64,000 nucleotides of DNA from Pomacea canaliculata (GCF_003073045.1 NC_037593.1:12904735-12968734), one strand, 5' to 3'. Counted from the first letter of the stretch, positions 12,926 through 24,900 are shown. Notes: a model not told the origin generated them from the sequence alone. Numbers and translations are program-made.

Positions 12926-15259
12926 CAATCAATCAATCAATCAATCAATGTCTAGATACCTCAAACATTCCTGTGGCGGGTACCGAAGAGCTGGCCAGAT
13001 ATTCTCTCCCGAGAAACACAGACACGTGAAGAACGGTAACCTCGTCATCTGCTTCGTACAGTGTCAGGTTACTTCCCTTGCATTTGTGAAATATTCTTGT
13101 ACCTGCTTCTTCTGTCTCAAACAGTTGTACGCTTTTTCCTTTCAAGCTAGGAGTCAATAAAACTAAAAAAGGGAAATTTTGAGAAATGTGTAATACTGAT
13201 ACTGCATCAAAATGTAATTTAAGTGAAACACTTGCTGACGTTTACAGACGTTTAACAGTTTTTGTACCTTCTCCTAAAGTTGAACTTTTTGGAAGAATGT
13301 TTAATCAGAAAACAAAATTTAAAACAAAGCTTACTTTTACACGTACTTAATGTGCGTAGACCAATAATAACCCGAATTCGTTATTTATGCAAAGGGTTAC
13401 CACCCATATGTTTCCTATTCCTACAGAAAGCAGTTAAGCTCACATTACTAGTGAACGCTCAAGTGGTTGGTTCTATGACAGAAAAAAAGATCAGTGTTAA
13501 TAGTGGAGATTAGTATCTGTGGGTACATAACAATAGTGGGACGTAACGAATGAAAATTCGTTAAAGAAGCGATCAGGGAAATGTTAAAAGAAAACAAGTT
13601 TTTTTTTATTTTTATGAAGCACTGTAAATACTGTCTCACACCTTTGTAACCTTTAATTAAAGAAGAACACGAGTGCAACATTTTTTCTTTATGATCAGGT
13701 TAAATTCAGTTTAAAATAATAATTTCCAAAATATGAGTACATAATTATGATTAATGTTTAAGATATCGGCCTTAAACATCGGCATTCTCACCTGCCACTA
13801 GGAAAGCAGAAGAAAATTACTCTCCTATACTAGAGAGCTACGTTGCGAGCAAGTAGTGTAACAGTGAGTGTGGCTCAGTTCAGCAAACCTATGTATCTCT
13901 TCGAGTCAAATGAAAAAACATTGCTTAGATCGTCGTGTTCAAGAAGCAATTTTTCTTTTTGCCCAGCAAAGAGAACGGCTGATTTTGAACACAGCCCTAC
14001 AGATTTGAACTTTATTTAGAAGTTGAAGATGATCAAAGCTTCAACTGAAATGAAACATAAAAAAGTTCGAAATTCAATTTACTCCACAGACTGGTAAGTA
14101 AATCTCTGAAGATCAAAATTTAATGAGCAACAGTGATGGTCATTGCATTATTTAATATTAAACTGTAGTTTTGATTATGTTGCATTTGATTAAATTTTTT
14201 ATGAGTATTACTGTTTATAAGGTACACAAACATTTCAGATGTTCGTTTGTCTAAGATGGTCTCTTGCAATTTTTTTATATCGTCGATGGTTTACTTCCAA
14301 CATCTATCATAGACGACTAGAAATCACTGAGGTTGGCGCTTGACGACCCAGTCAATGAAGAATTCTGTTGTCTCATGCAAACTCTCATTATCTCTGAGAT
14401 CAGCACTTATCCCGCATTCATCACTGGAAGTTATTATGTAGAGATGATAACAGAAGCCGCAATCATCATACTTTGGTTAATCTAAAGAATATTTATTTAA
14501 CCACTCTGTTCTTGATTTAATCTTAATTTGTATCTTAATTAACAAATAAAAAGAAATTACTTAACTGACATAAATATTTAATTTAAGACAATGCACATAT
14601 TTATGCGTTATTATAGTTTTCATGTTGTTGTAGATATTGTTGACAGAATACTGCCTTTTATGTTAACCTATAACAGACCTGGGCAAACGCCGGCCCGCGG
14701 GCCGGTTCCGGCCCGCCTTCTGTCTCTGACCGGCCCGCCCGCCCGCTGACCTGCCCGCCAGTGTATATACTATGTATACAGTATTGGGTAAAACTGAGTT
14801 AACTATATTAGTCCGGCCCTCTAGAACCATCCCAGTTTCTCATGCGGCCCCTTGGAAAAATTAATTGCCCACCCCTGACCTATAACAATAACTACTTTGT
14901 TCGAAATATCTTTCACTTAGGCTTTGCTCAATAGGTTTGCAAATGTATTTATTGTAATAAGTTATTTATTCCTATCCATAAGAGTACACTGTTTATGATT
15001 CAGAATTGTTTGTTTGTAAATGCTGTTTAATTCAATGCCTTAGATGTTGTGGTTTTGTTGGAGAAATTTATGGACGACTTCGAAATTTTAAATAGACAAA
15101 AATTAAATACTTACTGCATTTTAAAATTCACTAAATATCTAGTTCTGAACCAGTTCAAGTGACAAACATTTATTACATCGAATGTAAGTGAAGAATTCAT
15201 TCAAGATAAAATTATAAATACTTACCGAAAATAAAAACGAGGAGAGGTCTCATCGCCAT
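8996..15259 (-). CDS. CREP-like Ig/C-type lectin gene A (coiled-coil exon truncated)
   Basis: Secreted IgSF-lectin of the gastropod VIgL/CREP type. Coding exons: 15259-15226 (signal peptide, MAMRPLLVFIF), 13162-12960 and 12839-12710 (IgSF1), 12504-12377 plus the start of exon 5 (IgSF2, with LMCGTF...AVWK and DSGDYCCQL), exon 5 from 11288 (IgSF2 end, coiled coil), 10147-9968 and 9237-8996 (CTLD, ending CQYDLQ). All these junctions are GT/AG and phases match gene B. Exon 5 lacks about 290 bp present in B, including B's splice donor. Reading through stops at 10404. A weak GTACTC donor after 10418 would keep phase 1 and give 595 residues. So it makes either a lectin-less or a shortened protein, if expressed. 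Family function: recognition of glycans or pathogens (inferred). Confidence 0.85.
12880..12949. repeat. (TCAA)n microsatellite beside exon 2 donor, copy A
   Basis: About 17 units of tcaa with one interruption (aaac). It lies in intron 2 and stops about nine bases from the minus-strand splice donor of exon 2 at 12959. The same repeat sits at the same place in gene B and relic C. Confidence 0.95.
14674..14877. mobile_element. hAT-type MITE, 204 bp, in intron 1 of gene A
   Basis: Ends are cagacctgggcaa on the left and, reverse complemented, caggggtgggcaa on the right. The 8-bp target duplication acctataa is perfect (14666-14673 and 14878-14885). The body is GC-rich (ggcccgcgggccgg) and has no ORF. 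The corresponding position in copy B (about 28045-28080) lacks it. This is a non-autonomous hAT element. Confidence 0.93.
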
Positions 15260-15562
15260 TCCTGCTGCCAGGTGATTGGTCTGTGGTTGGGTGGATGAAC
15301 AGACAGAACATTTACTGCGAATTTACTTTCAACCAAAAATATCTGGATGCATTTTATTTTGTAAGCCATAGTGAGAAAACTATGGAAGTCTTTGTCATTC
15401 TTTTCATCTGAAGCAGGAGCCTTTGACTGGGGCAGCCTGTACCGCTGTCAGAGCTTTGATCCCCCACCCTGCACCGCCTTCCCTTTCTAATAATCCCCGT
15501 CATCCTCATCATCATCATTTATGAAGGAGAAATAGAGATGGAAAGAGAAAAGATTTAGAAAG

Positions 15563-17262
15563 CATGTTCGATCACACAATTCCTTAAACAGACTGTTTGA
15601 TGTTGGGCTTCTCTTCGAATGTCAATGGGTAAAACACAACTGGTGGACACAGTTATACCTAGAGATAAGCATGTACCTCTCTGTCTCTATGTGCCAGCCT
15701 GTCATAACACGTTAAAACAAGAATCATAACATACCTTCCTCTGTCAGCTTGTCACTAAAGTGAATTGTCTCACAGTCTTCTTGTTAGTGAGGACCAAGCT
15801 TCCAGATGTCTTCTTGTGTCACGTGACGCCTAGACACGTATACAAATGTTCACTGTTCTGTGCCGCGGTGATTGCAGCTTAATTACCTGTTACCACATCT
15901 GTGGGCTTATCTCCAGAGTCTGTAATTTGTTTTCTTTATAATTACTACTCTGTGCAACAGTGCAGCCTGTCTTTTTTTAGAAAGCAAGCTCGTTCACACT
16001 GTTGCTTAAACAGACTGTTTGACGTTTGGGATTCTCTTTGAATGTCAATGGGTAAAACACAACTGGTTTACAAAGTTATTACTAGAGATAAGCATGTACC
16101 TATGTAATCCTCTCTGTCTCTATGTGCCAGCTTGTTAAACACCGAATCATAACATACCTTCCTCTGTCAGCTTGTCACTAAAGTGAGTTGTCTCGCAGTC
16201 TTCTTGTTTGTGAGAACCAAGCTTCCAGATGTCTTCTTGTACCACGTGATACCTAGACACGTATAGACATGTACACTGTTCTGTGCCGCGGTGATTTCAG
16301 CTTAAGTACCTGTTACCACATCTCCTGAGTACAAAAGCAGCCTTGTCTGTAATAATTTGTTTTCCTTTTAATTCCTACTCGGTGAAACAGTGCAGCCTGT
16401 CTTCGATTGTATGTACTGGCTTCTAAAGAAAACTTTGGGACTATGATACAAATAGAAGAGGGAGACAGAGATGTAGATTAATAGATCAATAGATGATAGA
16501 AATGAAAATTAATTAGTAAACAAAAGTAAACAATTACGAACATAATGTTTCATACCATACTAAAGTTTTCTTGAAAAAGCCTGTATCTAAACATTCTAAA
16601 AGTCAGTTGAACAAGATGGTCGATGTTGGTGTTAGTATGACCGGCCATGGCACTATGTTCTATTTGGTCGAAGTGTTCTACCAGTAGGTTCAGTAATAGG
16701 GCTAACTGTGGGACTCCTATCTTAAGTATATGAAAAGCAGGTTTGATGTACTGTTTGTCTCCTGTGTCAGTCTGTACTTCCTCTCTTGAAGTTTCAAGGT
16801 CCCACTTCCACCGTCATTCTGGTCTGTACTGCTGTTTTATCTGAACACCTTAGGGACACACTTTGATGAGAAAAACTTTTGCCTAAACAACATAATCTGC
16901 AGTTAGGTTTATATAGCTAAACTAATCCACAGGAATACACCTGACGCGGCGAGAGAGTTGAAGGCGAGAACCCGGGTGGTTATTGCCACTGATGTGAGTT
17001 GAGATGACAGCATGAATGTACACACAGGCTGAGAGGTGCGGACAGAAACAGACAAAAGTATACCTGGAAACACAGACTAAACTCTAAATAGAACATACCG
17101 TCGTGTGTCAGTTGAAAACCTGTCAGAAGAGCAATTTGAAACTTTGCTTCTCCTCCTTTTCTCGTCTCAACCTTTTTGTTTCTCGAGGTCTAGTCGTCCA
17201 GATGCTTCTTTGGGCTGCAGTATTGTCTAGAAGATAATCTCCTCACACATTAAATATATATC
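15563..17262 (-). promoter_or_regulatory. Upstream region of gene A: three candidate alternative first exons
   Basis: Units of about 420 bp at 15563-15980 and 15981-16400 are a direct duplication (shared aaacagactgtttga, gtcaatgggtaaaacacaac, agataagcatgtacct). Each carries a donor-like GAAG|GTATG on the minus strand (exon ends 15735 and 16158). A third, diverged donor ACG|GTATG ends at 17099. TATA-like strings lie 100-160 bp upstream of each (about 15840, 16262, 17251-17260 TATATATTTA). In genes C and D a similar donor sits about 115-130 bp below a clear TATA box, which is why I read these as noncoding first exons. No transcript evidence. Confidence 0.45.
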
Positions 17263-17588
17263 ATCATGTGCACGGAGTATTCATTAGGTCCTACATCTGT
17301 CAGATATTTTTTACTTGGGGGGATAGTGTAAGAGAAAACAATTAGCGATATCAATAGACAGTACGACCCTCACAGAAACAGCCCATGAAACTGCGAACGA
17401 AATGTGATTGTTTTGAACAACAATGTCAAATAACATCAGTATCAGATAGGATACGTGCTCCATCATACATATAAAATAAAAAGGAGGTATTAGAAGTATA
17501 CATGCACATGTCTGCACTCCCCCTCCCCGCAAACATAATCACGCATAGAAAACAGAAAGTTTTAATACTAAATGTAGTACATGTAGAT

Positions 17589-18881
17589 CAGGGGTCTCAA
17601 ACTCGGGGCCCGCGGGCCAAAAGTTTGCGGCCCCCACCTCATTATCAAAGTTTCATGCTAGTGCGGCCCGAGTTTGATACTGCTCAGCACGGGAAACATA
17701 TTGAAGAGATTTTTTGAGTTGAGAGCCGAAGTGAAAGCCCTCATGGAGAAAGATGGGGTTGCTGTTCCTGTGCTAAGTGATCCAAAATGGCTCATGGACT
17801 TAGCTTTTTTGGTTGATATGACACATGAGCTTAACGTACTGAACAAGAAGCTACAAGGTCAGGGGCAACTTGTCAGTGCTGCCTATGACAACGTGAGAGC
17901 ATTCTCTACAAAACTTATGTTATGGAAAGCCCACCTTTCTCGGACAAACCTTTGCCATTTCCCAGCATGCAAGGCACTCATGGATGCAGGCACACCGTTC
18001 AGTGGTGAAGAGTATGTGGATGTCATTTTGAAGCTACAGGAGGAATTCGATCACAGATTTGCAGACTTCAAGACGCACAGAACCACATTTCAAATTTTTG
18101 CGGACCCCTTCTCCTTTGATGTGCAAGATGCTCCTCCTGTGCTTCAAATGGAGCTCATTGACCTGCAGTGCAACTCTGAACTCAAAGCCAAGTTCAGGGA
18201 GGTGAGTGGAAAAGCAGACAAGCTCGGGCAATTTTTGAGAGTATTGGCCCCTAGCTTCCCTGAGCTTTCCCGAATGTTCAAGCGGACCATGTGTCTTTTT
18301 GGGAGCACATACTTGTGCGAAAAGCTCTTCTCTACCTTGAACTTCAATATGTCCAAGTACAGATCCAGACTTACTGATGAGCATCTTCAAGCCGTACTGA
18401 GGGTCTCAACTGCTTCCTCCCTTAAGCCAAATGTGGCTCGGCTATGCGAGAGTAAGCGCTGCCAGACCTCTAGCAGCAAGAAGTAGGCAGAAGAAGCCAT
18501 GTTCAAAACAGTTTATGTTCAATGTTCCATTCATGTTCAGAAAGTTAAATGTTAAAGAAATGCTAATACAGACATTTGAATCTGAATAATAATAATTACA
18601 TTTCTCTGGTCAGCAACTATATTTTCTTCAGTCTTCTATATCTGCTGTATTATTATTATATTTTCATTTTCAATTTATTTATTACTGATTGATTTATTTT
18701 TTCTTATGAATATGTGAATTTATTTTTATTTTTTAACACAAAAATAAGATGAAAAAATAAGACATTTCATAACATTGGAATGCTTTTGTAAGAGCTTTTC
18801 TTGTGGAAAACCTGATGCGGCCCAGCCTCATCCAGACTCTGCCTCCAGTGCCCCCCGGGTAAATTGAGTTTGAGACCCCTG
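17589..18881 (+). mobile_element. hAT DNA transposon, 1293 bp, internally deleted
   Basis: Terminal inverted repeat caggggtctcaaactc at the left is mirrored exactly by gagtttgagacccctg at the right. The flanking 8-bp target duplication atgtagat is perfect (17581-17588 and 18882-18889). GC-rich palindromic subterminal sequence follows the left end. The interior encodes only the C-terminal part of a transposase. A perfect duplication and an uninterrupted 270-codon frame suggest recent arrival. It sits just outside copy A of the 10 kb duplication and has no counterpart next to copy B. Confidence 0.96.
17674..18486 (+). CDS. hAT transposase C-terminal fragment (GTF2IRD2/ZBED-like)
   Basis: A 270-codon uninterrupted frame inside the hAT element. 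It resembles the domesticated-looking hAT group seen in GTF2IRD2, ZBED5 and FAM200 proteins: LKRFFELRAEVKALMEKDG, DPKWLMDLAFLVDMT, the QLVSAAYDNVRAFSTKL region, and a C-terminal hAT dimerisation segment (FGSTYLCEKLFSTLN, then YRSRLTDEHLQ). The N-terminal zinc finger and the first catalytic residues are missing, so the element cannot move itself. The ATG at 17674 is merely the first in frame; the true start was lost with the deleted part. Confidence 0.88.
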   Translation: MILLSTGNILKRFFELRAEVKALMEKDGVAVPVLSDPKWLMDLAFLVDMTHELNVLNKKLQGQGQLVSAAYDNVRAFSTKLMLWKAHLSRTNLCHFPACKALMDAGTPFSGEEYVDVILKLQEEFDHRFADFKTHRTTFQIFADPFSFDVQDAPPVLQMELIDLQCNSELKAKFREVSGKADKLGQFLRVLAPSFPELSRMFKRTMCLFGSTYLCEKLFSTLNFNMSKYRSRLTDEHLQAVLRVSTASSLKPNVARLCESKRCQTSSSKK

Positions 18882-18889
18882 ATGTAGAT

Positions 18890-20607
18890 AGAAGGAAGAT
18901 TAAACCAGGACTAGGTAGACACGTTAGGCCGCGAACATCTGACACTTAACAAAGATCACAAGTGATTCAGAGGAAATTTCTCTTTTCACAGATTGAACTC
19001 CTACATATATGTTATAATCTTAGTGATATAAATGTTTACTCATAGCTTAGATCGTAAAGAAAAAGATAATAATATCAATTGGAAGAAACAAATGCAATCA
19101 AGAAAATGAAATGCAGCTAAGAAATTATCATCTGGCTAAAACACAGTCCCTCAGTCTTACTAGACAAGTCGACAACACTGCGATCTTACCAAGAAATCTC
19201 CCAGTCTGTCTTGGTTATCTATTTTTCTAGAGAAGGTCTGCTTCCATTTGTCCTGGCCTTTAAAAAAGACATTTCTTAATATTCTTAAAACGTACACATA
19301 TCAGGAGTTTCCATTTAAAATGCACAGCTTCTTAGCAACTTTCACACCTGTTCTTTCTCTTCTCTCATCTCCCGTCGTCTGCTTTCTTCCAAAAATTTTC
19401 ACTCTCTTCCAAACTAAAATTACGTCATAAAATGACGTCGTGTTCTGACGCTAAACACGACGCAACCAAAAACACTCTCCGATACTGGTAAGGGCAATAA
19501 TCTTTGACAAACAAAAGACAGGGGCAACAACCCCCTGTTCCTAATAGACTGGTCCGTGACATTAAGATCAGAAACACTAGATCACTGCAGGTGGACCAGT
19601 AAAGGTGCCTACCATGCCAGATGCCGTCCCTGCCCTGGTGTAGCTGCTGTCCCCGGCATCTCCAGTCAGGTTAGGGTATCGCTCTAAATAAGTTAACATA
19701 TTTTTCTTCTTGTTATTACTATTATTAGTAGTGGTCCTGTAGGACATTTATTTGTAGTCCCAAAATATACCGTGGGATATCTCGCAGTTTGCAAAATGTT
19801 GAAATGTTGAATTGAAGTAAAAAGCAAATAGACTGAAAGTAAATTGACCATTAGCACATTGTAACATTTGATACAGCGGTTATGCCCTAAATCTTTACAT
19901 TTGGGAGGGTCAGAATTAACGGCTGTTGTCTTCAGTCTTTGGTCTCTGTCGATGTTGTACATGTTGCCACTCGGAGTCTTTGGAGATGTACAGATTACTT
20001 GAGAGGAGATGGTGTGTACTGTGATTGCTTTGTATTATAATTATTTTGGGGGTTCCACGCGCTGCCTCAAATCAGCTTTCTGAACAGACTTCTTCACTAT
20101 CGCATTTTGTTGCTCGCAGTCCTTTCAAAGCCAAACCCCTGACATGATTGAAAAGCAGATGTCTGTTGATGTGTCTTTCTCTCCAGCTGCTTGTTGATAT
20201 GTTTTAGTTTCTGTCAGTATGTGTATTTAGTGTCTGTTTGAATGCGTGCTGCATGCTGACTGACCAGGAGAAGAACAGGTCGGCTCACTCTCGTCCTCAG
20301 CTGAATCAAGAGAGTTGTCTGCTGCAGGTTCTGGAAAATGAAGTCCCTCACCATGAACTGGCCTCAATGCAGACGGAATGTTGTGGTAGACTATTCTCGA
20401 CTTCTTTTGCTTCTTTATCCCGCCGAAAAGAGGAGTTACGAAGCAGAAGTAGCAATCATTGGTGTGATTGCTTGTGTGATTAGGACAGTTGCTATCCTTA
20501 AAGATCGTCAGCCTCAATACTCAAAACTTTGTTCCCCTCAAGTTTACACGGTTGATACAGATCTCGGCTTTTCCCTGTCCGACAGTGTCCCCCTCACTTT
20601 AACGGCC
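18890..20607. other. Spacer between duplication copies, no gene recognised
   Basis: Mostly AT-rich. The segment 19248-19338 (tttaaaaaagacattt..., tcaggagtttccatttaaaa) matches 4975-5068 upstream of relic G, showing that A and G once shared a longer upstream region. A short open frame at 20338-20652 has no family resemblance. The copy B duplication begins at about 20608. Confidence 0.5.
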
Positions 20608-21330
20608 ATGAAAGTAAGTAAGATACTGCAGAAGACGTTTGATAAAGTGTAATATTGGTTGTACACGTGTGTTTGTGTATCTGCACGCACGTATGGAGAT
20701 TCTTCTTCGAATCACTATAGTATGTAGGGTTCCTTAAAAAGTTTCATTTTATAGAATTTCACCCGCTGTGTCCCGATGTTTACACTAAATACATGAACTT
20801 AATGACTACCTTGTATATTACTAAAATGGGATTTGTTTTCCGTTACATGACGGTGAAGGTAACAGTTCGTTTAGAGACTTTTGTGAAAACGTAGTCAACG
20901 CGTTAAGGTCACGTGGGTAAAATTGTAAACCTCGCTAACTGAAGTATAATAAAGACAAACAGTCATTTCTATGAACGACTGAAGCTCGGGGCAGAGGTTG
21001 ACACTCATTGTGACAGACACAGGTGTCATCTTCATTTGTAATACAGTGACATCAGTTACATAACAATTGGTATGAAATGCGTTTATTGATATATACTTAA
21101 TAATATTTACAAACATACAAGAATAAAACGTACAGTGTTATTTTATGATCAGATAAGTAAAAGCTCGCTACTGCATCAGTATGCACCTCTGTTCCATGTT
21201 ACAACACCAGCACGCGGTTTTTTTTTTACAGAAATAACAGTTTTCACTTAGATACTTTCTTCTGTATCAGCCTGCAAGCAAAATTCTCATTTTATAATTT
21301 AACCATTTGAGGTCAGGGTTACAAACGCCC

Positions 21331-21633
21331 TCAAGTCAGGCTGGCGTAACGGTGCACCTCATCCTCAGTGGGGTTAAAATGGTGGAAACTGTGGTCTTTA
21401 AATCCCTGATGTAACCTCAGTAGCTGATTGTTGTTGTTTAAATGTGGGTGAATAACTTTATTCCATACTGGAAAGACAAGTCGGTAGATATCATCAAAAG
21501 ACATTTCACACTCAAATAACCAATAATAACTCATCCTAATAACGATTAACTTGGGTTGCGCCTCATAAACATCGACCTCGTCCATATGATGAAGACTTGG
21601 CAACGTAAAGGGTCTGATGAACAATCGTGACAT
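21331..21633 (-). other. Unrecognised ORF in the 3' flank of gene B
   Basis: A 100-codon open frame downstream of the gene B stop, with IRMSYYWLFECEMSFDDIYR and a His-rich end (DHSFHHFNPTEDEVHRYASL). It is partly conserved in copy A, where a premature stop shortens it. I do not recognise the family. An in-frame ATG is present at 21633, but no splice signals or upstream exon are clear. It may be 3' UTR of gene B. Confidence 0.3.
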
Positions 21634-21937
21634 GTGTATTTGTGACCGCTTTCTGTTGATGCGGATGTTTATATGTGAAGATGATGTTTATAGCTAGAGA
21701 ACGAAAGAATAATATTAATACAAATTTGGAGAAATATGAAGAGAAGATTGGAGACTTATTTACACAGTGGATGTTTGAATAACTATTCCTCAAGCCACTT
21801 GTGTCGTGAATCAGTTTGATCGTTGGGTTTTACTCTGGTAGAACATAATCTCGCCCCGTCACTGACCTTAGTCAGTCATCTTCCATTCAGGTATTTGCAA
21901 AATACTACGTCACCAGACAGGACTGTCTGTTTTTCTC

Positions 21938-24900
21938 CTACAAATCGTACTGACAAAGGTAACGAAAATTGAAAGAGCAAACATAGTCGTACAATATAAA
22001 CTTTAGATCAGTGACGTGTAGTGCAATACAGTCCTCACCATCGTCATTGTCACTAGGCTGACCTGTTTCCCATAATTTAAAGGAAGGCAGAGGAGTTCCG
22101 TCACTCCAGCGGTAGTCTCCCTCAACCTCAAGGTCGTTTCCTCCCACCCAAAAGGCGATGGGGGTGCTAGATAATCCTGTGCAATAAAAATAAATCACAT
22201 AGTCTAATATAAGGTGCAGTAAAAAGATAACGGTTGCTTTTACTTTACATCTACACTCATGAAGAAAACTACAAGTACAAACATTCAAATCTCGACTGTA
22301 AGTAACATGAAGCTACGCATCTTGTACTGTCCACGGTCCGTCGAGTATATTTCTTGTAGACATAGCGAGTGCTTCCCTCCATGTGTGTCGTGTGTGTAGG
22401 AACGTAGTCCGCCTCTTTGTTAGTTAGGAGAGAGAAAATTAATGTACTAAATAAACCTCCTTCTCAGACTGGAACTGGACAGTAAAAGAAATCTGAGTAC
22501 ATAAATTTTGTTAGTACGCCTGCTTTAAATGACATACACAGCCTTCAGTGTTTGAACTTCTGTAGATACCTGTATACTACACAACACAGACCACAACATT
22601 TCTCTATTCCCAAATGAATCCAAAGTTCAGTCATCAGAACATTAGTCACTAGAATTAAATTGGACAAAAAAAAAAAAAAAAAAGCAAAATCCTCGTTATC
22701 ATTCACTCTATGTGTTTGCTTACATATTAATATACTGTGTAACTGGTGTTTAACTTTGAGCAGTATAGCAGTGAAATGGCTGACTGTAAATCGCGAGTTT
22801 AATAGCACATGAACGTTAACTGACAAAACTGATAATTGCAACCGACAGAGTATAAAACTAATTATCATATTATGACACACATACCTCATTGTCACTGTAC
22901 CTGAAGACTAACAACTTACCTGCTTGTTTGACAGCGAAGCGAACTCGCTCCTCGTCTAAGACCGGATACTTGACGTCATACAGGTGAGCGCCGTCTGCCT
23001 CGCAGTTGGCTTTTGCAGTTGCGTACTTCTCACATGTCGTCGAAACCTTCAAGCAGGTTCTCTGGTACCACACGTAGCCGGTTTTCAAAAGACATTGAGC
23101 TGGAAGTAGAGATTGAAAGTGAGGTGAACACTGTTGTTATACAAACGACACAGCGATGTGACTGGTTGGCTGGGAAGACATTATCAGTATTCCTTGACGC
23201 TGTGACGATGATAGCGATGCTGTTGGTGGAAGTGATGATGATTACTAGTATTATCATTGTAATGGTGATTGGTAATATTAAAGACAGTGGTTTCGATCAA
23301 GCTATAATGGAGTAAAAATATGGTTGTTTTTATACAAATAAACACTTTTCTAAAACTGTTCTTAAATAAGAGTACTTAAGAAAAAACTTAAGTACCTTCT
23401 GGCGTCGCCTTATAAATCGCTGACATGTATGAACGAATGGCTTTTAGTAATTTGTTTGTATTCGTCTCAAGTCTGTTCAACGTATTGTGGATGGCTGACA
23501 GTTTCTTCTCGAGTTCCGACACCCGAAGCTCAGTTTTCGATGTCAGGTTTGTCAATTTCTGGACATTGCTGGTCAACGTAGTTCTGAGATCTGATGTTAT
23601 TTGTTGCAGACCAGAAAGTCCTGTCTTCCCTTCAGCTGCAAGTTGTCTAATTTGCTTGTTAAGTTGTGATTGGAGTTTGTCAGCTGCCGCGGAAATTTCT
23701 TCTACCCTCTGTTGCAAATCTGTGACCAGGTTCGAAGCTCTGGTTACTTTTAATTCAATGCCTCCATCTTTGTCAAGTCTAGTGACAATGTTTTCCACTT
23801 GATATGAGAAGTTAGTTTGGTTTAACTGCAGTTCCTTTGATGTCTCCTTTAGACGCTCATTAAGCTCATTATAGGATTCTACAGCTTCAGAAATGTTAGC
23901 ATTCAGCTGTAATTGTACTTTCTGGAGATGTTCCACGGATTTGTTGATGTTTGCCTCTAGTCTTCTGTCAGCAGTAAAGCTCGCATTGTGAAGGTCGACC
24001 AAGTCCTTATTCAACTTCGTTTCCAGCTGTAAAAGTTTGTCAGAAACTGTAGTCAGTAGCTGTTGCTGACTAACATTACAAGACTCCATAACTTTAGAGG
24101 CGTTAGAATCCATCTGAAGCTGAAAGTTCCACAGTTTGTGGTTCGTTTCTCTCTCTAGCTGGACTCGAGCGTCTGTAGTCGTGTTACTCATGTTCTCGAT
24201 GCCTTTCAGCATGTCCACTTGTAACGTCTCCACCTTTGTGATGTAAGTGTCCAGCTGGTCACACCTGGCTTGTCGCTGAACCAGGTAAGCCATCGCTTGA
24301 GTTACGTTTCCTGAAGACATCTTGTCGTCTGTCGTGACCTCGACCTTTGTGTGTGTGTGGACAGGTATTGTCGCGCACGACCTCAGCGGCGACTGGTCGT
24401 CAAGACAACAGAAGTCGGGGGCTCGGCAGTGCAGCTGACAGCAGTAGTCACCAGAGTCCGCCGTGTCGGCAGGTACATCCAGGTAAAAGTACTCATCCTC
24501 AAACCCGTCACTGCTTAGTGTTCGACCTGCGGGATCCTGTGAAAGGAAAAGGAGTGAATTGTGATTTGATTGATGAGTGAATAGCATCACAGGCTTCTTC
24601 ACATGATCGCTTGCACGCACGCACATCCATAACTCTCATTCTCTCCATCTTATTAACTCGCTCAATCAAATGTGTAAACATCTACAACGAACAATCCTGT
24701 TATTAATGATGAAATTGTGTTTTTTAATGATCTTATTTATCATTTAGTATATAAAAAAGGACATCCCTGTACGATCGCACACACACGTTTTCTTATCGTT
24801 CCTTTGAATCCCACTTCCCCAACTGACTCTCACTCACTCATGTTTGAAAACTTTTTATACGTTTCCATGGTTACTGCGATACAGTACAAGTGGAATCGTC

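Larger units (their letters stand above)
7777..17556. repeat. Tandem segmental duplication, copy A (~9.8 kb)
   Basis: This block aligns from end to end, in the same orientation, with 20608-30738. Matching anchors run from gaaagtaagtaagatactg at the left edge (7777 / 20608) to gcacatgtctgcactc... and aaaacag at the right (17556 / 30738). It contains gene A, its 3' flank and three upstream cassettes. Differences from copy B are discrete: a 204-bp MITE at 14674 and about 0.46 kb of intron 4 present only here, while the end of exon 5 (about 290 bp), a solo LTR and a ~125-bp block (20772-20898 in B) are present only in B. Confidence 0.9.

Noticed and set aside
12880..12949. CRISPR-like regular repeat
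   Set aside because: Uninterrupted 4-bp microsatellite without spacers in a eukaryotic intron.
17311..17532. Minus-strand frame repeated at 30479-30766 with hydrophobic stretch
   Set aside because: Lies at the edge of the duplication, differs by frame-breaking changes and has no splice or promoter context; likely chance.
23425..23802. 125-codon plus-strand open frame
   Set aside because: Antisense shadow of coiled-coil exon 5 of gene B; no independent family resemblance.
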